This document shows positions 1 to 8,294 of a stretch of DNA of 19,465 nt, piece by piece (the first letter of the stretch is position 1; every line of letters starts with the position of its first letter). Position numbers and translations under genes: made by a program. Under the pieces are notes generated by a model. That model did no database searches. It was not told the origin of the DNA and saw only the letters and a program-made list of their open reading frames with translations. Source of the DNA: Citromicrobium sp. (GTDB lineage: Bacteria > Pseudomonadota > Alphaproteobacteria > Sphingomonadales > Sphingomonadaceae); the NCBI GenBank assembly GCA_003248395.1, contig QFNA01000017.1, forward strand, positions 1 to 19,465, read 5' to 3'.

Positions 1-670
1 GGCAGTCGCGCTCGATCCAGCCATTGGCCAGCACCAGTTGCTCGAACCACGGCGCAAACTGGCCATGCGGCATCACCCGGCTCATCAGCATGGCCGCTGC
101 CAATACGGGCGACAGGAATTCATCCCCGCCCGGCTCCCACCCGGCATAATCGCTCCGCCCGGCAAAACCTGCCAGCGACCAGTCGTCCACCGTCGCCAGA
201 AGCACGCTATCGTTCGCCTGCGCCCACTCGCGCGCCAGCACCAGCGCAAAGCTGGTGTTGAAATGCGTCCCCACCGTTATCGGATAGGTCAGCACGCGCA
301 GGTAATCGCGCAGCCTGTCGGCAAAGGCATCGGCCAACGGGCGCATGCGCGCACCCCACTCGTGGTCCTCATGCCGCGCGGCTTCGAGCTGCAGATAGAG
401 CAGCCAGCCCCAGCCGTATGGTCGCTCGAACCCGCGCGCCTCGGGCCGTTCCAGATAGGCCAGCTCCACCGCCAGCTTGTCCGGCGTAAAGGTACTTTCC
501 GCCAGTTCGGCGATATCCCTTGCCTCAGGCATGCCCGGAAACAGCCGCCGCAGCGTCAGCAGCGTCCACCAGCCATGCACGCAGCTATGCCAGTCGAAAC
601 TGCCGAAAAAGCAGGGATGCGCCTCAGCGATCCGCGCGAAATTGCGGGCGATATCTTCGGTCAGTTCCAC
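1..670 (-). CDS. DUF2891 domain-containing protein (C-terminus beyond window)
   Basis: This minus-strand frame is open from a GTG at 668-670 to the window edge, giving about 223 residues of a family whose members usually have somewhat over 300. The N-terminal signature HPCFFGSFDWHSCVHGWW is typical of DUF2891, and the later stretch YPITVGTHFNTSFAL also fits. I see no signal peptide or membrane segment, so the product is probably soluble. The GTG start is preceded at nine bases by a GGGGG ribosome-binding sequence. It overlaps the end of the upstream DUF979 gene by 10 bp, which suggests translational coupling. The biochemical function of DUF2891 is unknown to me. Its place as last visible gene of a 5-oxoprolinase/DUF969/DUF979 operon suggests an accessory role in pyroglutamate or peptide use, which is inference. 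Family call fairly sure; the 3' end is not visible. Confidence 0.85.
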   Translation of the reverse strand, partial: MELTEDIARNFARIAEAHPCFFGSFDWHSCVHGWWTLLTLRRLFPGMPEARDIAELAESTFTPDKLAVELAYLERPEARGFERPYGWGWLLYLQLEAARHEDHEWGARMRPLADAFADRLRDYLRVLTYPITVGTHFNTSFALVLAREWAQANDSVLLATVDDWSLAGFAGRSDYAGWEPGGDEFLSPVLAAAMLMSRVMPHGQFAPWFEQLVLANGWIERDC

Positions 671-1611
671 AGCAGGAAGCCCCCGATATAGATGATGGCG
701 ATATTGCACAGCCACAGCGGGATGGCCGTGCCGACCTGCTGGCGGATCACGCCATTCTGGTCTTTCAGTTCCAGCAGCGCGGCGGGCACGATATTGAAGT
801 TCGCCGCCATCGGGGTCAGCAACGTGCCGCAGAATCCCGCCAGCATGCCCACTGCGCCGATCACCGCCGGATTCCCGTCATAGGTTTCGACCAGCAGCGG
901 GATGCCGATCGCCGCCGCCATCACCGGGAAAGCGGCAAAGGCATTGCCCATGATCATGGTGAAAAGCGCCATGCCCAGCGCGAAGACCACCACGGTGATG
1001 AAGATGCTGCCATCGGGGATCACCTCCCCGGCCAGCGCGCCGATAATCTCGCCCACGCCTGCCAGCGCGAATACCGCGCCCAGTGCGGCCAGCATCTGCG
1101 GCAGGATCGCGGCCCAGCCGATGGAATCGAGCAGGCGCCGCCCCTCTTCTGCCGGGGCCAGCGCGGGCGGTTTCAGCCAGACCATCGCCACCGCCAGCGC
1201 CACGAGCACACCGACACCGAACAGGATCAGCGTCTCGCGCCGCGCCTCGAACAGGCCGGTCTCGCCCAGCGGCGTGTAATTGTAGAGCAGCGTGCCCGCC
1301 ACTGCCGTCAGCGGTACGATAAGCGCGGGCAGGAACAGCCTGTTGCCCAGCCTCGATGCGTGGTCCGCCCGTTCTTCCGGCGTCGTGGTGGCGGGATCGC
1401 TGCGCTTCAACCCGCCGACACCCGCAATACCCACCATGGCCAGCACCAGCACGCCATTGGCGAAATCCGAAATATGGCTGCCGAAGAAGAAACTCCCGGC
1501 CAGCAAGCCCCAGAAGGCGGCATTGCCGATGCACCGGTCGCGCAGGCTCAGCAGCGACCAGACCGCGAAGAAAGCCCCTGCAAGGATATAGAGCCATTCA
1601 TAGGTAATCAT
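661..1611 (-). CDS. DUF979 family membrane protein (probable permease half)
   Basis: A 316-residue, strongly hydrophobic protein starting MITYEWLYILAGAFFAVWSL, with roughly eight to ten predicted membrane segments spread along its length and ending GGFLLWN. Sequence and length match the DUF979 family, an inner-membrane family almost always encoded beside DUF969. The start codon overlaps the stop of the DUF969 gene as ATGA (1608-1611), and the end overlaps the DUF2891 start, so the gene sits inside a tightly coupled operon. The glycine- and alanine-rich segments around LAGFCGTLLTPMAANFNIVPAALLELKDQ resemble the discontinuous helices of ion-coupled carboxylate transporters, but that likeness is by eye. 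With the upstream 5-oxoprolinase, the reasonable inference is that DUF969 and DUF979 together import 5-oxoproline or a related compound. No direct evidence for substrate is present in the sequence. Confidence 0.9.
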   Translation of the reverse strand: MITYEWLYILAGAFFAVWSLLSLRDRCIGNAAFWGLLAGSFFFGSHISDFANGVLVLAMVGIAGVGGLKRSDPATTTPEERADHASRLGNRLFLPALIVPLTAVAGTLLYNYTPLGETGLFEARRETLILFGVGVLVALAVAMVWLKPPALAPAEEGRRLLDSIGWAAILPQMLAALGAVFALAGVGEIIGALAGEVIPDGSIFITVVVFALGMALFTMIMGNAFAAFPVMAAAIGIPLLVETYDGNPAVIGAVGMLAGFCGTLLTPMAANFNIVPAALLELKDQNGVIRQQVGTAIPLWLCNIAIIYIGGFLLWN

Positions 1612-2279
1612 GCCCCGGCCCTCCCCAGCTTGCGGTCCAGCGCGCGAATGCGCCAGCTATGGATGATGAAGGCACAGATCGCCGTGGGGATGGCCCACAC
1701 CGAAAGCTGCAAGGGAGTCATGGCGTAGCCATAGCTTTCGAATACCCCCTGGATCAGCAGGATCGAGGCAATGGCGAAGAAGATATCCTCGCCGAAGAAC
1801 AGCCCGACATTATCGGTCGCCGCCGACATGGCCAGCACCCTCTCCCGGTCGGCTTCTGCCAGCGCACCATGCGATTTCTCCGCCGCGGCTTCCGCCATGG
1901 GCGCGACCAGCGGGCGCACGGCCTGCGGATGGCCGCCGATATCCTTCATGCCGATTGCCGCAGTGATCTGGCGGAACAAGAGATAGACCGTCAGCAGCTT
2001 GCCCATCGTCGCGCCGCGCAGGTTCTCGATCACCGTGCGGGCACGCTGCTGGAGCCCGTATCGTTCGAGCAGGCCGATCACCGGCAGGATGATCCAAGTC
2101 ACCGAGATATAGCGATTATCGTTGAAGGCTTTCCCCAGCGCCTCGATCACCGCGACCAGATCGAGCCCCGCGAGCACCCCCGTCGCCAGCGCCGCACCCA
2201 CGACGACGAGCAGCGGATTGAAGCGCAGGGCAAAGCCGATCACCACGATCGCTATGCCCAGCAGCGGCCAGTAATTCAT
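1608..2279 (-). CDS. DUF969 family membrane protein (probable permease half)
   Basis: A 223-residue membrane protein with an N-terminal hydrophobic segment (MNYWPLLGIAIVVIGFALRF), a second right after it (residues about 22-45), and further segments to the C-terminus, consistent with five or six spans. The middle contains the conserved charged/polar region around ERYGLQQRARTVIENLRG and SAATDNVGLFFGEDIFFA, which I associate with DUF969. Its ATG overlaps the stop codon of the 5-oxoprolinase gene in the sequence ATGA (2276-2279), and its own stop overlaps the DUF979 start in the same way. DUF969 and DUF979 are known as an obligate-looking gene pair near peptidase or oxoprolinase genes. I infer that they form one inner-membrane transporter. 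The family assignment is secure, the transport substrate is not. Confidence 0.9.
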   Translation of the reverse strand: MNYWPLLGIAIVVIGFALRFNPLLVVVGAALATGVLAGLDLVAVIEALGKAFNDNRYISVTWIILPVIGLLERYGLQQRARTVIENLRGATMGKLLTVYLLFRQITAAIGMKDIGGHPQAVRPLVAPMAEAAAEKSHGALAEADRERVLAMSAATDNVGLFFGEDIFFAIASILLIQGVFESYGYAMTPLQLSVWAIPTAICAFIIHSWRIRALDRKLGRAGA

Positions 2280-5200
2280 TCGGCTTTCTCCCCGAAACCG
2301 CCCCCGCCGGGCGTCAAGATCACGAATGTATCGCCCGGCATCATCTGCGCCGATCCGGTCGCTTGCAGGTCTTCGCGCGTTCCGTCCGCGCGTTCCACCC
2401 AGTTGCGGCCCGGCTGCGCATCGCCGCCGCCCTCTATGCCGCGCGGGGGTACGCTGCGCCGGTTGGCAAGCATGTTGGCGCGCATCTCTTCGAGGAAAGT
2501 CACGCGCCGCTCCACCCCGTCGCCGCCATCATGCGCGCCCGCACCGCCCGAGCCGCGCCGTATCGCAAAGCTTTCAAGCCGCACGGGCAAGCGCGTTTCG
2601 AGGATTTCGGGATCGGTCAGGCGGCTGTTGGTCATATGCGTTTGCACCGCGCTGGTGCCGTCGTGATCGGGCCCCGCGCCCGATCCACCGCAGATCGTCT
2701 CGTAATACTGGTGCGCCTCGTTGCCGAAGGTGAAATTGTTCATCGTCCCCTGGCTGGGTGCGAGTTTGCCGGTGGCCGCGAACAGCGCATCGGTGACGAC
2801 CTGGCTGGTTTCGACATTCCCCGCGACCACTGCCGCACCGGGAAGCGGGTTGAGCATCGATCCCTCCGGCACGACCAGCTCGATCGGGCGAAGGCAGCCG
2901 TCGTTCATCGGAATCTGGTCGTCGATCAGCGTGCGCAGGACATAGAGCGCGGCTGCGCGCGTGATCGAACGTGGGGCGTTGAAGTTGTTGTCCTGCTGGG
3001 CGCTGGTCCCGGTGAAATCGAACACGGCGGACCGGGTCGCATCGTCGATCCTGATCGCCACCTTCACCGTGGCGCCATTGTCCATATCGTAGGTGAAGCT
3101 GCCGTCTTCCAGCCTGTCAAGCAAGCGGCGCACGCTTTCCTCGGCATTGGCAAGGACATGCGCCATATAGGCGGCGACGATTTGCGGCCCCTGGTCGCGC
3201 GCCGCGCCCTGGAGCAGCTCGGTCCCGCGGGTGCAGGCGGCAAGCTGGGCGCGCAGATCGGAGATATTGCGATCGGGATTGCGGGCAGGGTATTTCGCCG
3301 AAGCCAGCGCCGCGCGCACCGCATCCTCGCGGAACCGCCCTTCGTCGACCATCAGGAGGTTGTCGATCATCACCCCCTCTTCCTCGATGGTGCGGCTTTC
3401 AGGCGGCATCGATCCGGGCGCGATCCCGCCGATATCGGCGTGATGGCCGCGCGCCGCGACGAAGGCGTCCGGTTCCTCGCCCTCCTCGCCATGGAAGACC
3501 GGCACGATCACCGTGATATCGGGCAGGTGCGTGCCCCCACGATAGGGATCGTTGAGGACATAGGCATCGCCGCGCCTGAACCCGCGCCCGTCGGCCCTGC
3601 CCGCCCGCGCCTCGATCACCCGGGCGATACTGTCGCCCATGCTGCCGAGATGCACCGGGATATGCGGTGCGTTGGCGATCAGGCTGCCCTCGGCATCGAA
3701 CAGCGCGCAGGAGAAATCGAGCCGCTCCTTGATATTGACCGATGTCGCCGTGGACTGGAGCACCACGCCCATTTCCTCGGCAATCGCCATGAAGAGGTTG
3801 TTGAATATCTCCAGCCGGACGGGATCGACCTGCGTGCCCACGGCACGCTCGCGTTCGAGCTTTTCGGTGCGGGTCAGGACCAGCGTGCCCTCCTCTGCCA
3901 GCCGCGCCTGCCAGCCCTGCTCGACCACGGTGGTGGAGCCGGGATCGACGATCAGCGCCGGGCCGGAAACCTCCTGCCCGCCATTCATCTGCGCACGCGC
4001 CAGTGTGTGCCAGTCGCCGCTCGGCTTGCCGGGAGTCGGCACGGGATCGGCCTGAGCGGTCGCAAGTCCGCCCGAGCTGCCGCTCGCCTCGACGCTGAGC
4101 GCCTCGACGATGATCGGCGCATCGGCATCGGAATAGCCGAACCGCTGGCGGTGGAGCAGGCGAAATGTCTCGTCCATCTGCGCCCGATCGCCGATATCGA
4201 CGGTCAGCATGCTGTCGCTGCCGGCGAAACGCAAACGCGCTCGACGCTCGAGCAACACCTTGTCACGCGCAACGCCCTGTTCGGCGAGCAAATCAAGCGA
4301 TTCATCGACAAGGGTATGCAACGCGTCTCCGTAATCTTCGCCCAGATTCTTTCCGAAACTGACCTCGCGGATAACCTTCACCGGCGCCAACCCGATGCCA
4401 TATGCGGACAGGATTCCCGCCAGCGGATGCACCAGCACCGTCTCGATTCCCAGCTCGTCGGCCACCTTACAGGCGTGCTGCCCACCCGCCCCGCCGAAGC
4501 AGGCAAGCGCATAGGCGGTCACGTCATGCCCGCGCGCCACGCTGATTTTACGGATGGCATTGGCCATGTTGTCGACCGCAATTGCCAGAAATCCCTCGGC
4601 AATTTCCCCAAGCGATTTCGGCTCCGGCAGCACTGCCGCAACCTCTTCCAGTCGCGCTCGCGCCGCAGCCGGATCGAGTGGCTCGTCCCCTTCCGGACCG
4701 AACACGCTCGGGAAGAAAGCCGGGTCGATCCGCCCGAGGAACAGGTTGCAATCGGTGACCGTCAGCGGCCCGCCCTTGCGATAGCAGGCCGGCCCGGGAT
4801 TGGCTCCGGCGCTTTCGGGACCCACGCGAAACCGCGCTCCGTCGAAGCTGCATATCGACCCGCCGCCTGCCGCCACAGTGTGGATCTGCATCATCCGCGC
4901 AGCGACACGCACACCTGCTACCACACTGTCGCCGGTCAATTCGTACTCGCCCGCATAATGCGCGACATCGGTGCTGGTCCCGCCCATGTCGAAACCGATG
5001 AGCTTGCTGTGCCCGAGCGGCTCTGCGGCGGCCACCATGCCGACCACGCCCCCCGCCGGACCCGACAGGATCGCATCCTTGCCGCGAAACGCGCCGACCT
5101 CCGCCAGCCCTCCATTCGACTGCATGAAACGCAGCCTGTCCGCCTGGGGCAGTGCAGCACGTAGCGTGTCCGTATATCGCTTCAGGACCGGCGAGAGATA

Positions 5201-5833
5201 AGCGTCCACCACCGTCGTATCGCCGCGCGGCACCAGCTTGATCAGCGGGGCGACTTCATGGCTCACGCTGACCTGCGCGAAACCGATTTCACGTGCGATT
5301 TGCCCCAGCCGCTCCTCGTGCTCGCGATACTTCCAGCCATGCATGAGAACGATGGCGATCGCATCGAAACCGTCATCACGCAGGCCCTGGAAATCGCGCC
5401 GCGCCGCGTCTTCGTCCAGCGGGAATAGCACCTTGCCGTCTACGCTGACACGTTCGGCAATCTCGATTACCCGCGCCGGCAATTGCTCGGGCAGGACGAT
5501 GTGCCGCGCGAAAATTTCCGGTCGCGCCTGCGTCCCGATCCTCAGCGCGTCGCCGAAACCCTTGGTGATCGCCAGCGCCACCCGCTCGCCTTTGCGCTCG
5601 AGCAGGGCATTGGTCGCCACCGTCGTGCCAATGCGGAGTTCGGCAATAGCGCCGTCGCCATGCTCCGCCATCAACCGCCGCACAGCTTCGCTGGCGGCAT
5701 CGCGATAATGTTCCGGATTTTCCGAAAGCAGCTTGTCGGTCACCAGCCGCCCATCGGGCGTGGTGGCAACGACATCGGTGAAGGTCCCTCCGCGATCGAT
5801 CGCGAAGCGCCATGCTGCTTTTGGTTCGGTCAT
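2276..5833 (-). CDS. 5-oxoprolinase (ATP-hydrolysing), fused HyuA-HyuB type
   Basis: This 1185-residue protein is the single-chain form of 5-oxoprolinase, which hydrolyses 5-oxo-L-proline to L-glutamate using ATP, in the cytoplasm. The N-terminal half (to about residue 660) is the hydantoinase A/acetone carboxylase fold, with the nucleotide-binding signatures FAIDRGGTFTDV near residue 10, GFDMGGTSTDVAHY near 280, and FGGAGGQHACKVADELG near 450. From about residue 665 (EIFNNLFMAIAEEMG) the hydantoinase B half follows, with SVNIKERLDFSCALFD, and the chain ends in the glycine-rich GGGGFG. Length agrees with eukaryotic and bacterial OPLAH. I prefer the ATG at 5831-5833, which has AGGG about eight bases upstream, over an in-frame GTG 18 bp further upstream. 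The aldehyde dehydrogenase gene ends 37 bp upstream and DUF969 overlaps the 3' end by 4 bp. A hydantoinase or acetophenone-carboxylase-like substrate cannot be excluded, but the transporter neighbours favour 5-oxoproline. Confidence 0.9.
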   Translation of the reverse strand: MTEPKAAWRFAIDRGGTFTDVVATTPDGRLVTDKLLSENPEHYRDAASEAVRRLMAEHGDGAIAELRIGTTVATNALLERKGERVALAITKGFGDALRIGTQARPEIFARHIVLPEQLPARVIEIAERVSVDGKVLFPLDEDAARRDFQGLRDDGFDAIAIVLMHGWKYREHEERLGQIAREIGFAQVSVSHEVAPLIKLVPRGDTTVVDAYLSPVLKRYTDTLRAALPQADRLRFMQSNGGLAEVGAFRGKDAILSGPAGGVVGMVAAAEPLGHSKLIGFDMGGTSTDVAHYAGEYELTGDSVVAGVRVAARMMQIHTVAAGGGSICSFDGARFRVGPESAGANPGPACYRKGGPLTVTDCNLFLGRIDPAFFPSVFGPEGDEPLDPAAARARLEEVAAVLPEPKSLGEIAEGFLAIAVDNMANAIRKISVARGHDVTAYALACFGGAGGQHACKVADELGIETVLVHPLAGILSAYGIGLAPVKVIREVSFGKNLGEDYGDALHTLVDESLDLLAEQGVARDKVLLERRARLRFAGSDSMLTVDIGDRAQMDETFRLLHRQRFGYSDADAPIIVEALSVEASGSSGGLATAQADPVPTPGKPSGDWHTLARAQMNGGQEVSGPALIVDPGSTTVVEQGWQARLAEEGTLVLTRTEKLERERAVGTQVDPVRLEIFNNLFMAIAEEMGVVLQSTATSVNIKERLDFSCALFDAEGSLIANAPHIPVHLGSMGDSIARVIEARAGRADGRGFRRGDAYVLNDPYRGGTHLPDITVIVPVFHGEEGEEPDAFVAARGHHADIGGIAPGSMPPESRTIEEEGVMIDNLLMVDEGRFREDAVRAALASAKYPARNPDRNISDLRAQLAACTRGTELLQGAARDQGPQIVAAYMAHVLANAEESVRRLLDRLEDGSFTYDMDNGATVKVAIRIDDATRSAVFDFTGTSAQQDNNFNAPRSITRAAALYVLRTLIDDQIPMNDGCLRPIELVVPEGSMLNPLPGAAVVAGNVETSQVVTDALFAATGKLAPSQGTMNNFTFGNEAHQYYETICGGSGAGPDHDGTSAVQTHMTNSRLTDPEILETRLPVRLESFAIRRGSGGAGAHDGGDGVERRVTFLEEMRANMLANRRSVPPRGIEGGGDAQPGRNWVERADGTREDLQATGSAQMMPGDTFVILTPGGGGFGEKAE

Positions 5834-5870
5834 CGCGCGCACCCTAGGCACGCGCGATGTTCATGCAAGC

Positions 5871-7298
5871 TCAGACCTTGGCGTCGCGCTTTACCGTGAT
5901 GACCTGCGGGTAGGTGAACTCCTTGAGTCCATCGATGCCGTATTCGGCGCCAAAACCGGATTGTTTGTGCCCCCCGAACGGCGCGAAGGGTGACAAATGC
6001 ATGAATTCATTGATCCAGACGGTCCCGGTTTCCAACTGCTCCGCAATTTCGACACCCTTGTCGGTATCGGCGGTCCAGACTGCACCGGCTAGCCCGTATT
6101 CGGAGTTGTTGGCGCGTTCGATCGCCTCTTCGACGCTGTCGAACTTCATCAATGGCATCACCGGGCCGAATTGTTCCTCGGCAACGATGCGGGCATCTTC
6201 GGGCGGATTGTCGAGGATCGTGATCGGCACGTAATAGCCGGTGCCCGAAGGATCGCCTCCCTCGCCTCCGGTGAGGAAGCGATAGCCATTGTCCTTCGCA
6301 TCCTGAATCAGCTCGAGCACGCGGTCGTACTGCTTGCGGTTCTGGATCGGGCCGACGCCGGTGCCCTGCTGCGATCCGTCGCCAACGACCACCGTCTTCG
6401 CATAATCCGCGATGGCGTGCGCCAGATCGTCGTAAATATCCGCATGAATATACACTCGCTTTGCCGCGATGCAGACTTGTCCGGCGTTGGAAAAGCTCGA
6501 CCAGAATAGTTGCTGCGCCACCTTTTCGACGTCGGCATCGGGCAGTACGATCGATGCGTCGTTCCCACCGAGCTCGAGTGTAATGCGCTTCAGGTCGCGG
6601 CTCGCGCCTTCCATGATTTTCTTGCCGGTCGCCGTGGACCCGGTGAAGGTGATCTTGTCGATATCCGGATGCTCGGTAATCAGAGGGCCGAGCTCATCGG
6701 GGCCGGTAATGATGTTGACTGTCCCCGCTGGCACGACATCCTTGATCAGTTCGGCGATACGCAGCGTTGTCAGCGGCGTGAATGGGGAGGGCTTGAGCAC
6801 AATGGTGCACCCTGCGACCAGAGCTGGGACGATTTTCTGAATCGCCATCATCACGGGAAAATTCCAAGGAACGATCCCGCCGACGACGCCCACTGGCACT
6901 CTGCGCGTCCGGCTAAGGCGCGTATCGTCATCCTGGTTGATCACATCGTCAAGCGTCAGTGTGGACTGCGCGTTTGCCAGTCCGGCGGCACCGTAGATTT
7001 CCTGCTGCGCATGCGCATGCGGCTTGCCCTGCTCGGTCGTCAGCAGGCGATGGAGTTCATCGGCATTGTCCTTGATCGCGGTGGCAATGCCCTCAACGAC
7101 CTTCCGGCGCTCTCCTGCCCCAGTCTTGCGCCAGTCCTTGAATGCCGCCCGAGCTGCTGCAACAGCACGATCGAGTTCCGCTTTCCCGCAGGAGGGTACG
7201 CGGCCAACGACTTCCTCGGTGGCCGGATTGATGACTTCGAGCGTCTGCTCTGTGGTTACCATTTCGCCATCGATCAGATTGGCATAGGCCTTCGACAT
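5871..7298 (-). CDS. NAD(P)+-dependent aldehyde dehydrogenase
   Basis: A 475-residue protein of the aldehyde dehydrogenase superfamily, oxidising an aldehyde to the carboxylate with NAD(P)+ in the cytoplasm. The catalytic set is complete: oxyanion Asn146 in VPWNFP, the cofactor Lys169 in LKPSPFTP, the Rossmann signature FTGSTATGKKIMEGA at 218-232, the general base Glu242 in LELGGNDAS, and the nucleophile Cys276 in SNAGQVCIAAKRVY. The C-terminal GGHKQSGFGAEYG is also typical. The start at 7296-7298 has AGGAG about eight bases upstream; an in-frame upstream extension of 31 codons lacks family similarity. The substrate is not predictable from sequence alone; betaine-, aminobutyraldehyde- and succinate-semialdehyde-type enzymes look alike here. 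It is in the same direction as, and 37 bp ahead of, the 5-oxoprolinase gene, so co-transcription is likely. Confidence 0.92.
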   Translation of the reverse strand: MSKAYANLIDGEMVTTEQTLEVINPATEEVVGRVPSCGKAELDRAVAAARAAFKDWRKTGAGERRKVVEGIATAIKDNADELHRLLTTEQGKPHAHAQQEIYGAAGLANAQSTLTLDDVINQDDDTRLSRTRRVPVGVVGGIVPWNFPVMMAIQKIVPALVAGCTIVLKPSPFTPLTTLRIAELIKDVVPAGTVNIITGPDELGPLITEHPDIDKITFTGSTATGKKIMEGASRDLKRITLELGGNDASIVLPDADVEKVAQQLFWSSFSNAGQVCIAAKRVYIHADIYDDLAHAIADYAKTVVVGDGSQQGTGVGPIQNRKQYDRVLELIQDAKDNGYRFLTGGEGGDPSGTGYYVPITILDNPPEDARIVAEEQFGPVMPLMKFDSVEEAIERANNSEYGLAGAVWTADTDKGVEIAEQLETGTVWINEFMHLSPFAPFGGHKQSGFGAEYGIDGLKEFTYPQVITVKRDAKV

Positions 7299-7371
7299 GC
7301 TCGCTCTCCTCAGCATTAGGTTGCTGAGAGAAACTAGATACTCGTCTTTCGAAAGCCAAGCGCGATTCCGG

Positions 7372-7785
7372 TCAGCGGACGATTGCAACAAGATACCGCA
7401 TCATTCGGCGAGCGGCAGACCATATGGCGTCGCGCTGGCGCTCCGCGATCATATCGCGAACCAGATCGTCGAAACACTCGCGATCGTTTCGCGCGGCAGC
7501 GGTGCACAAGTCGGTCAGCAGCATCTCATCGTAGCTGAAGGCGGGCTGGCATGGTGGATTGAGCACGACAGGCTCGGGCCACGCGCGACCGGTTTCGTCC
7601 ATGAAAACATGGAAGGCCTGCACCGCGCAGCGACTTCCCAGATGCCGGGCCAGCCCGTCGTGTGAATAGTCGCGCACGCGCCGCGCAACGTGCGTGTAGC
7701 GCATGCCGCAGACCAGTCGCGCGTGCACGGGCTGCACCGTGCGCAGGTCGGGCGTAAAGGTTAGTTGCGCCAGATCAAAGCTCAT
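7372..7785 (-). CDS. Hypothetical protein, possible DUF6628-like paralogue of the adjacent gene
   Basis: A 137-residue protein starting MSFDLAQLTFTPDLRTVQP and ending RRMMRYLVAIVR. No signal peptide or membrane span is visible. The order RL..GMRY, GLARHLG, an AFHVFMDETGR segment, then NPPCQPAFSYDEMLL parallels the order in the gene immediately upstream (RLFR, VVPLGLP, LFELVEAHLGRPL, ECCCSKNFSTDERAL). By eye I think the two are diverged members of one family, and the Cys-x-x...(S/T)xDE(x)xL pattern recalls DUF6628 proteins of Sphingomonadales; that name is tentative. The ATG at 7783-7785 lies inside the 3' end of the upstream gene (11-bp overlap), arguing for translational coupling. The frame stays open upstream of this ATG, but that part overlaps the upstream gene and is probably not translated. 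Function unknown. Confidence 0.65.
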   Translation of the reverse strand: MSFDLAQLTFTPDLRTVQPVHARLVCGMRYTHVARRVRDYSHDGLARHLGSRCAVQAFHVFMDETGRAWPEPVVLNPPCQPAFSYDEMLLTDLCTAAARNDRECFDDLVRDMIAERQRDAIWSAARRMMRYLVAIVR

Positions 7786-8239
7786 GGCTTGCGCCCCCCA
7801 GCGATGGTTGCTCGTCGAAGGGGCAGGAGACGTGTGAGCTTGTGATTTGCATATGAAACACTTCGGGCGGCAAACCCAACGCATCGCGAACTTTTGCGAC
7901 TGCCCAGCATACCGACGCGGGCAATCCGTGCGGGATTGCCTCGTTGCCCAAAACCGCGCCAGCCTGCGGCGCGGTGGAAACAACTCCGATCAGCGCCCTT
8001 TCATCGGTCGAGAAATTCTTGCTGCAACAACATTCCGCCATCAGCGGGCGGCCGAGATGAGCCTCGACGAGTTCGAAAAGGCTGGCACACGCGGGTCCAG
8101 TGCTCTCGGGCAAGCCCAGAGGTACGACGATGGCATGCATGGCGCGGAACTGGTCGCGCGCGGCCAATCGGCTGGCAGACCAGGTTCGGAACAGCCTGAC
8201 CATGATCACCTGTGCGAATTCAACTTTTCCGATCAGCAC
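7775..8239 (-). CDS. Hypothetical protein with CCC motif, possible DUF6628-like
   Basis: A 154-residue protein read from a GTG at 8237-8239, chosen because AGGGAGA sits about five bases upstream; the frame extends further but without a comparable ribosome-binding site. The middle holds a run of three cysteines in LMAECCCSKNFSTDERAL, and further cysteines occur in GPACASLF and SVCWAV. Such clustering suggests metal binding or a redox role, but the pattern matches no cofactor motif I can name. The gene begins 55 bp after the end of the ferredoxin-NADP+ reductase gene and overlaps the next gene by 11 bp, so the three are probably one transcript. It resembles its downstream neighbour in motif order and may be DUF6628-related. 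That family link is low confidence; that it is a real gene is fairly likely from the ribosome-binding site and the overlap. Confidence 0.65.
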   Translation of the reverse strand: MLIGKVEFAQVIMVRLFRTWSASRLAARDQFRAMHAIVVPLGLPESTGPACASLFELVEAHLGRPLMAECCCSKNFSTDERALIGVVSTAPQAGAVLGNEAIPHGLPASVCWAVAKVRDALGLPPEVFHMQITSSHVSCPFDEQPSLGGASHEL

Positions 8240-8294
8240 ACTTTCTCCCTTTCGCCATGTGGCATCCGATCCCCCAGACCAACCCACGCGTCAT

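Noticed and set aside
520..1728. Long plus-strand open frame of about 400 codons opposite the DUF979/DUF2891 genes
   Set aside because: Its composition is rich in Arg, His and Gln, typical of an antisense frame in high-GC DNA, and it lies opposite genes with clear family matches.
2363..5164. Very long plus-strand open frame (over 900 codons) opposite the 5-oxoprolinase gene
   Set aside because: It has no family-like motifs and is antisense to a gene with complete HyuA/HyuB signatures; stop codons are simply scarce in this frame at high GC.
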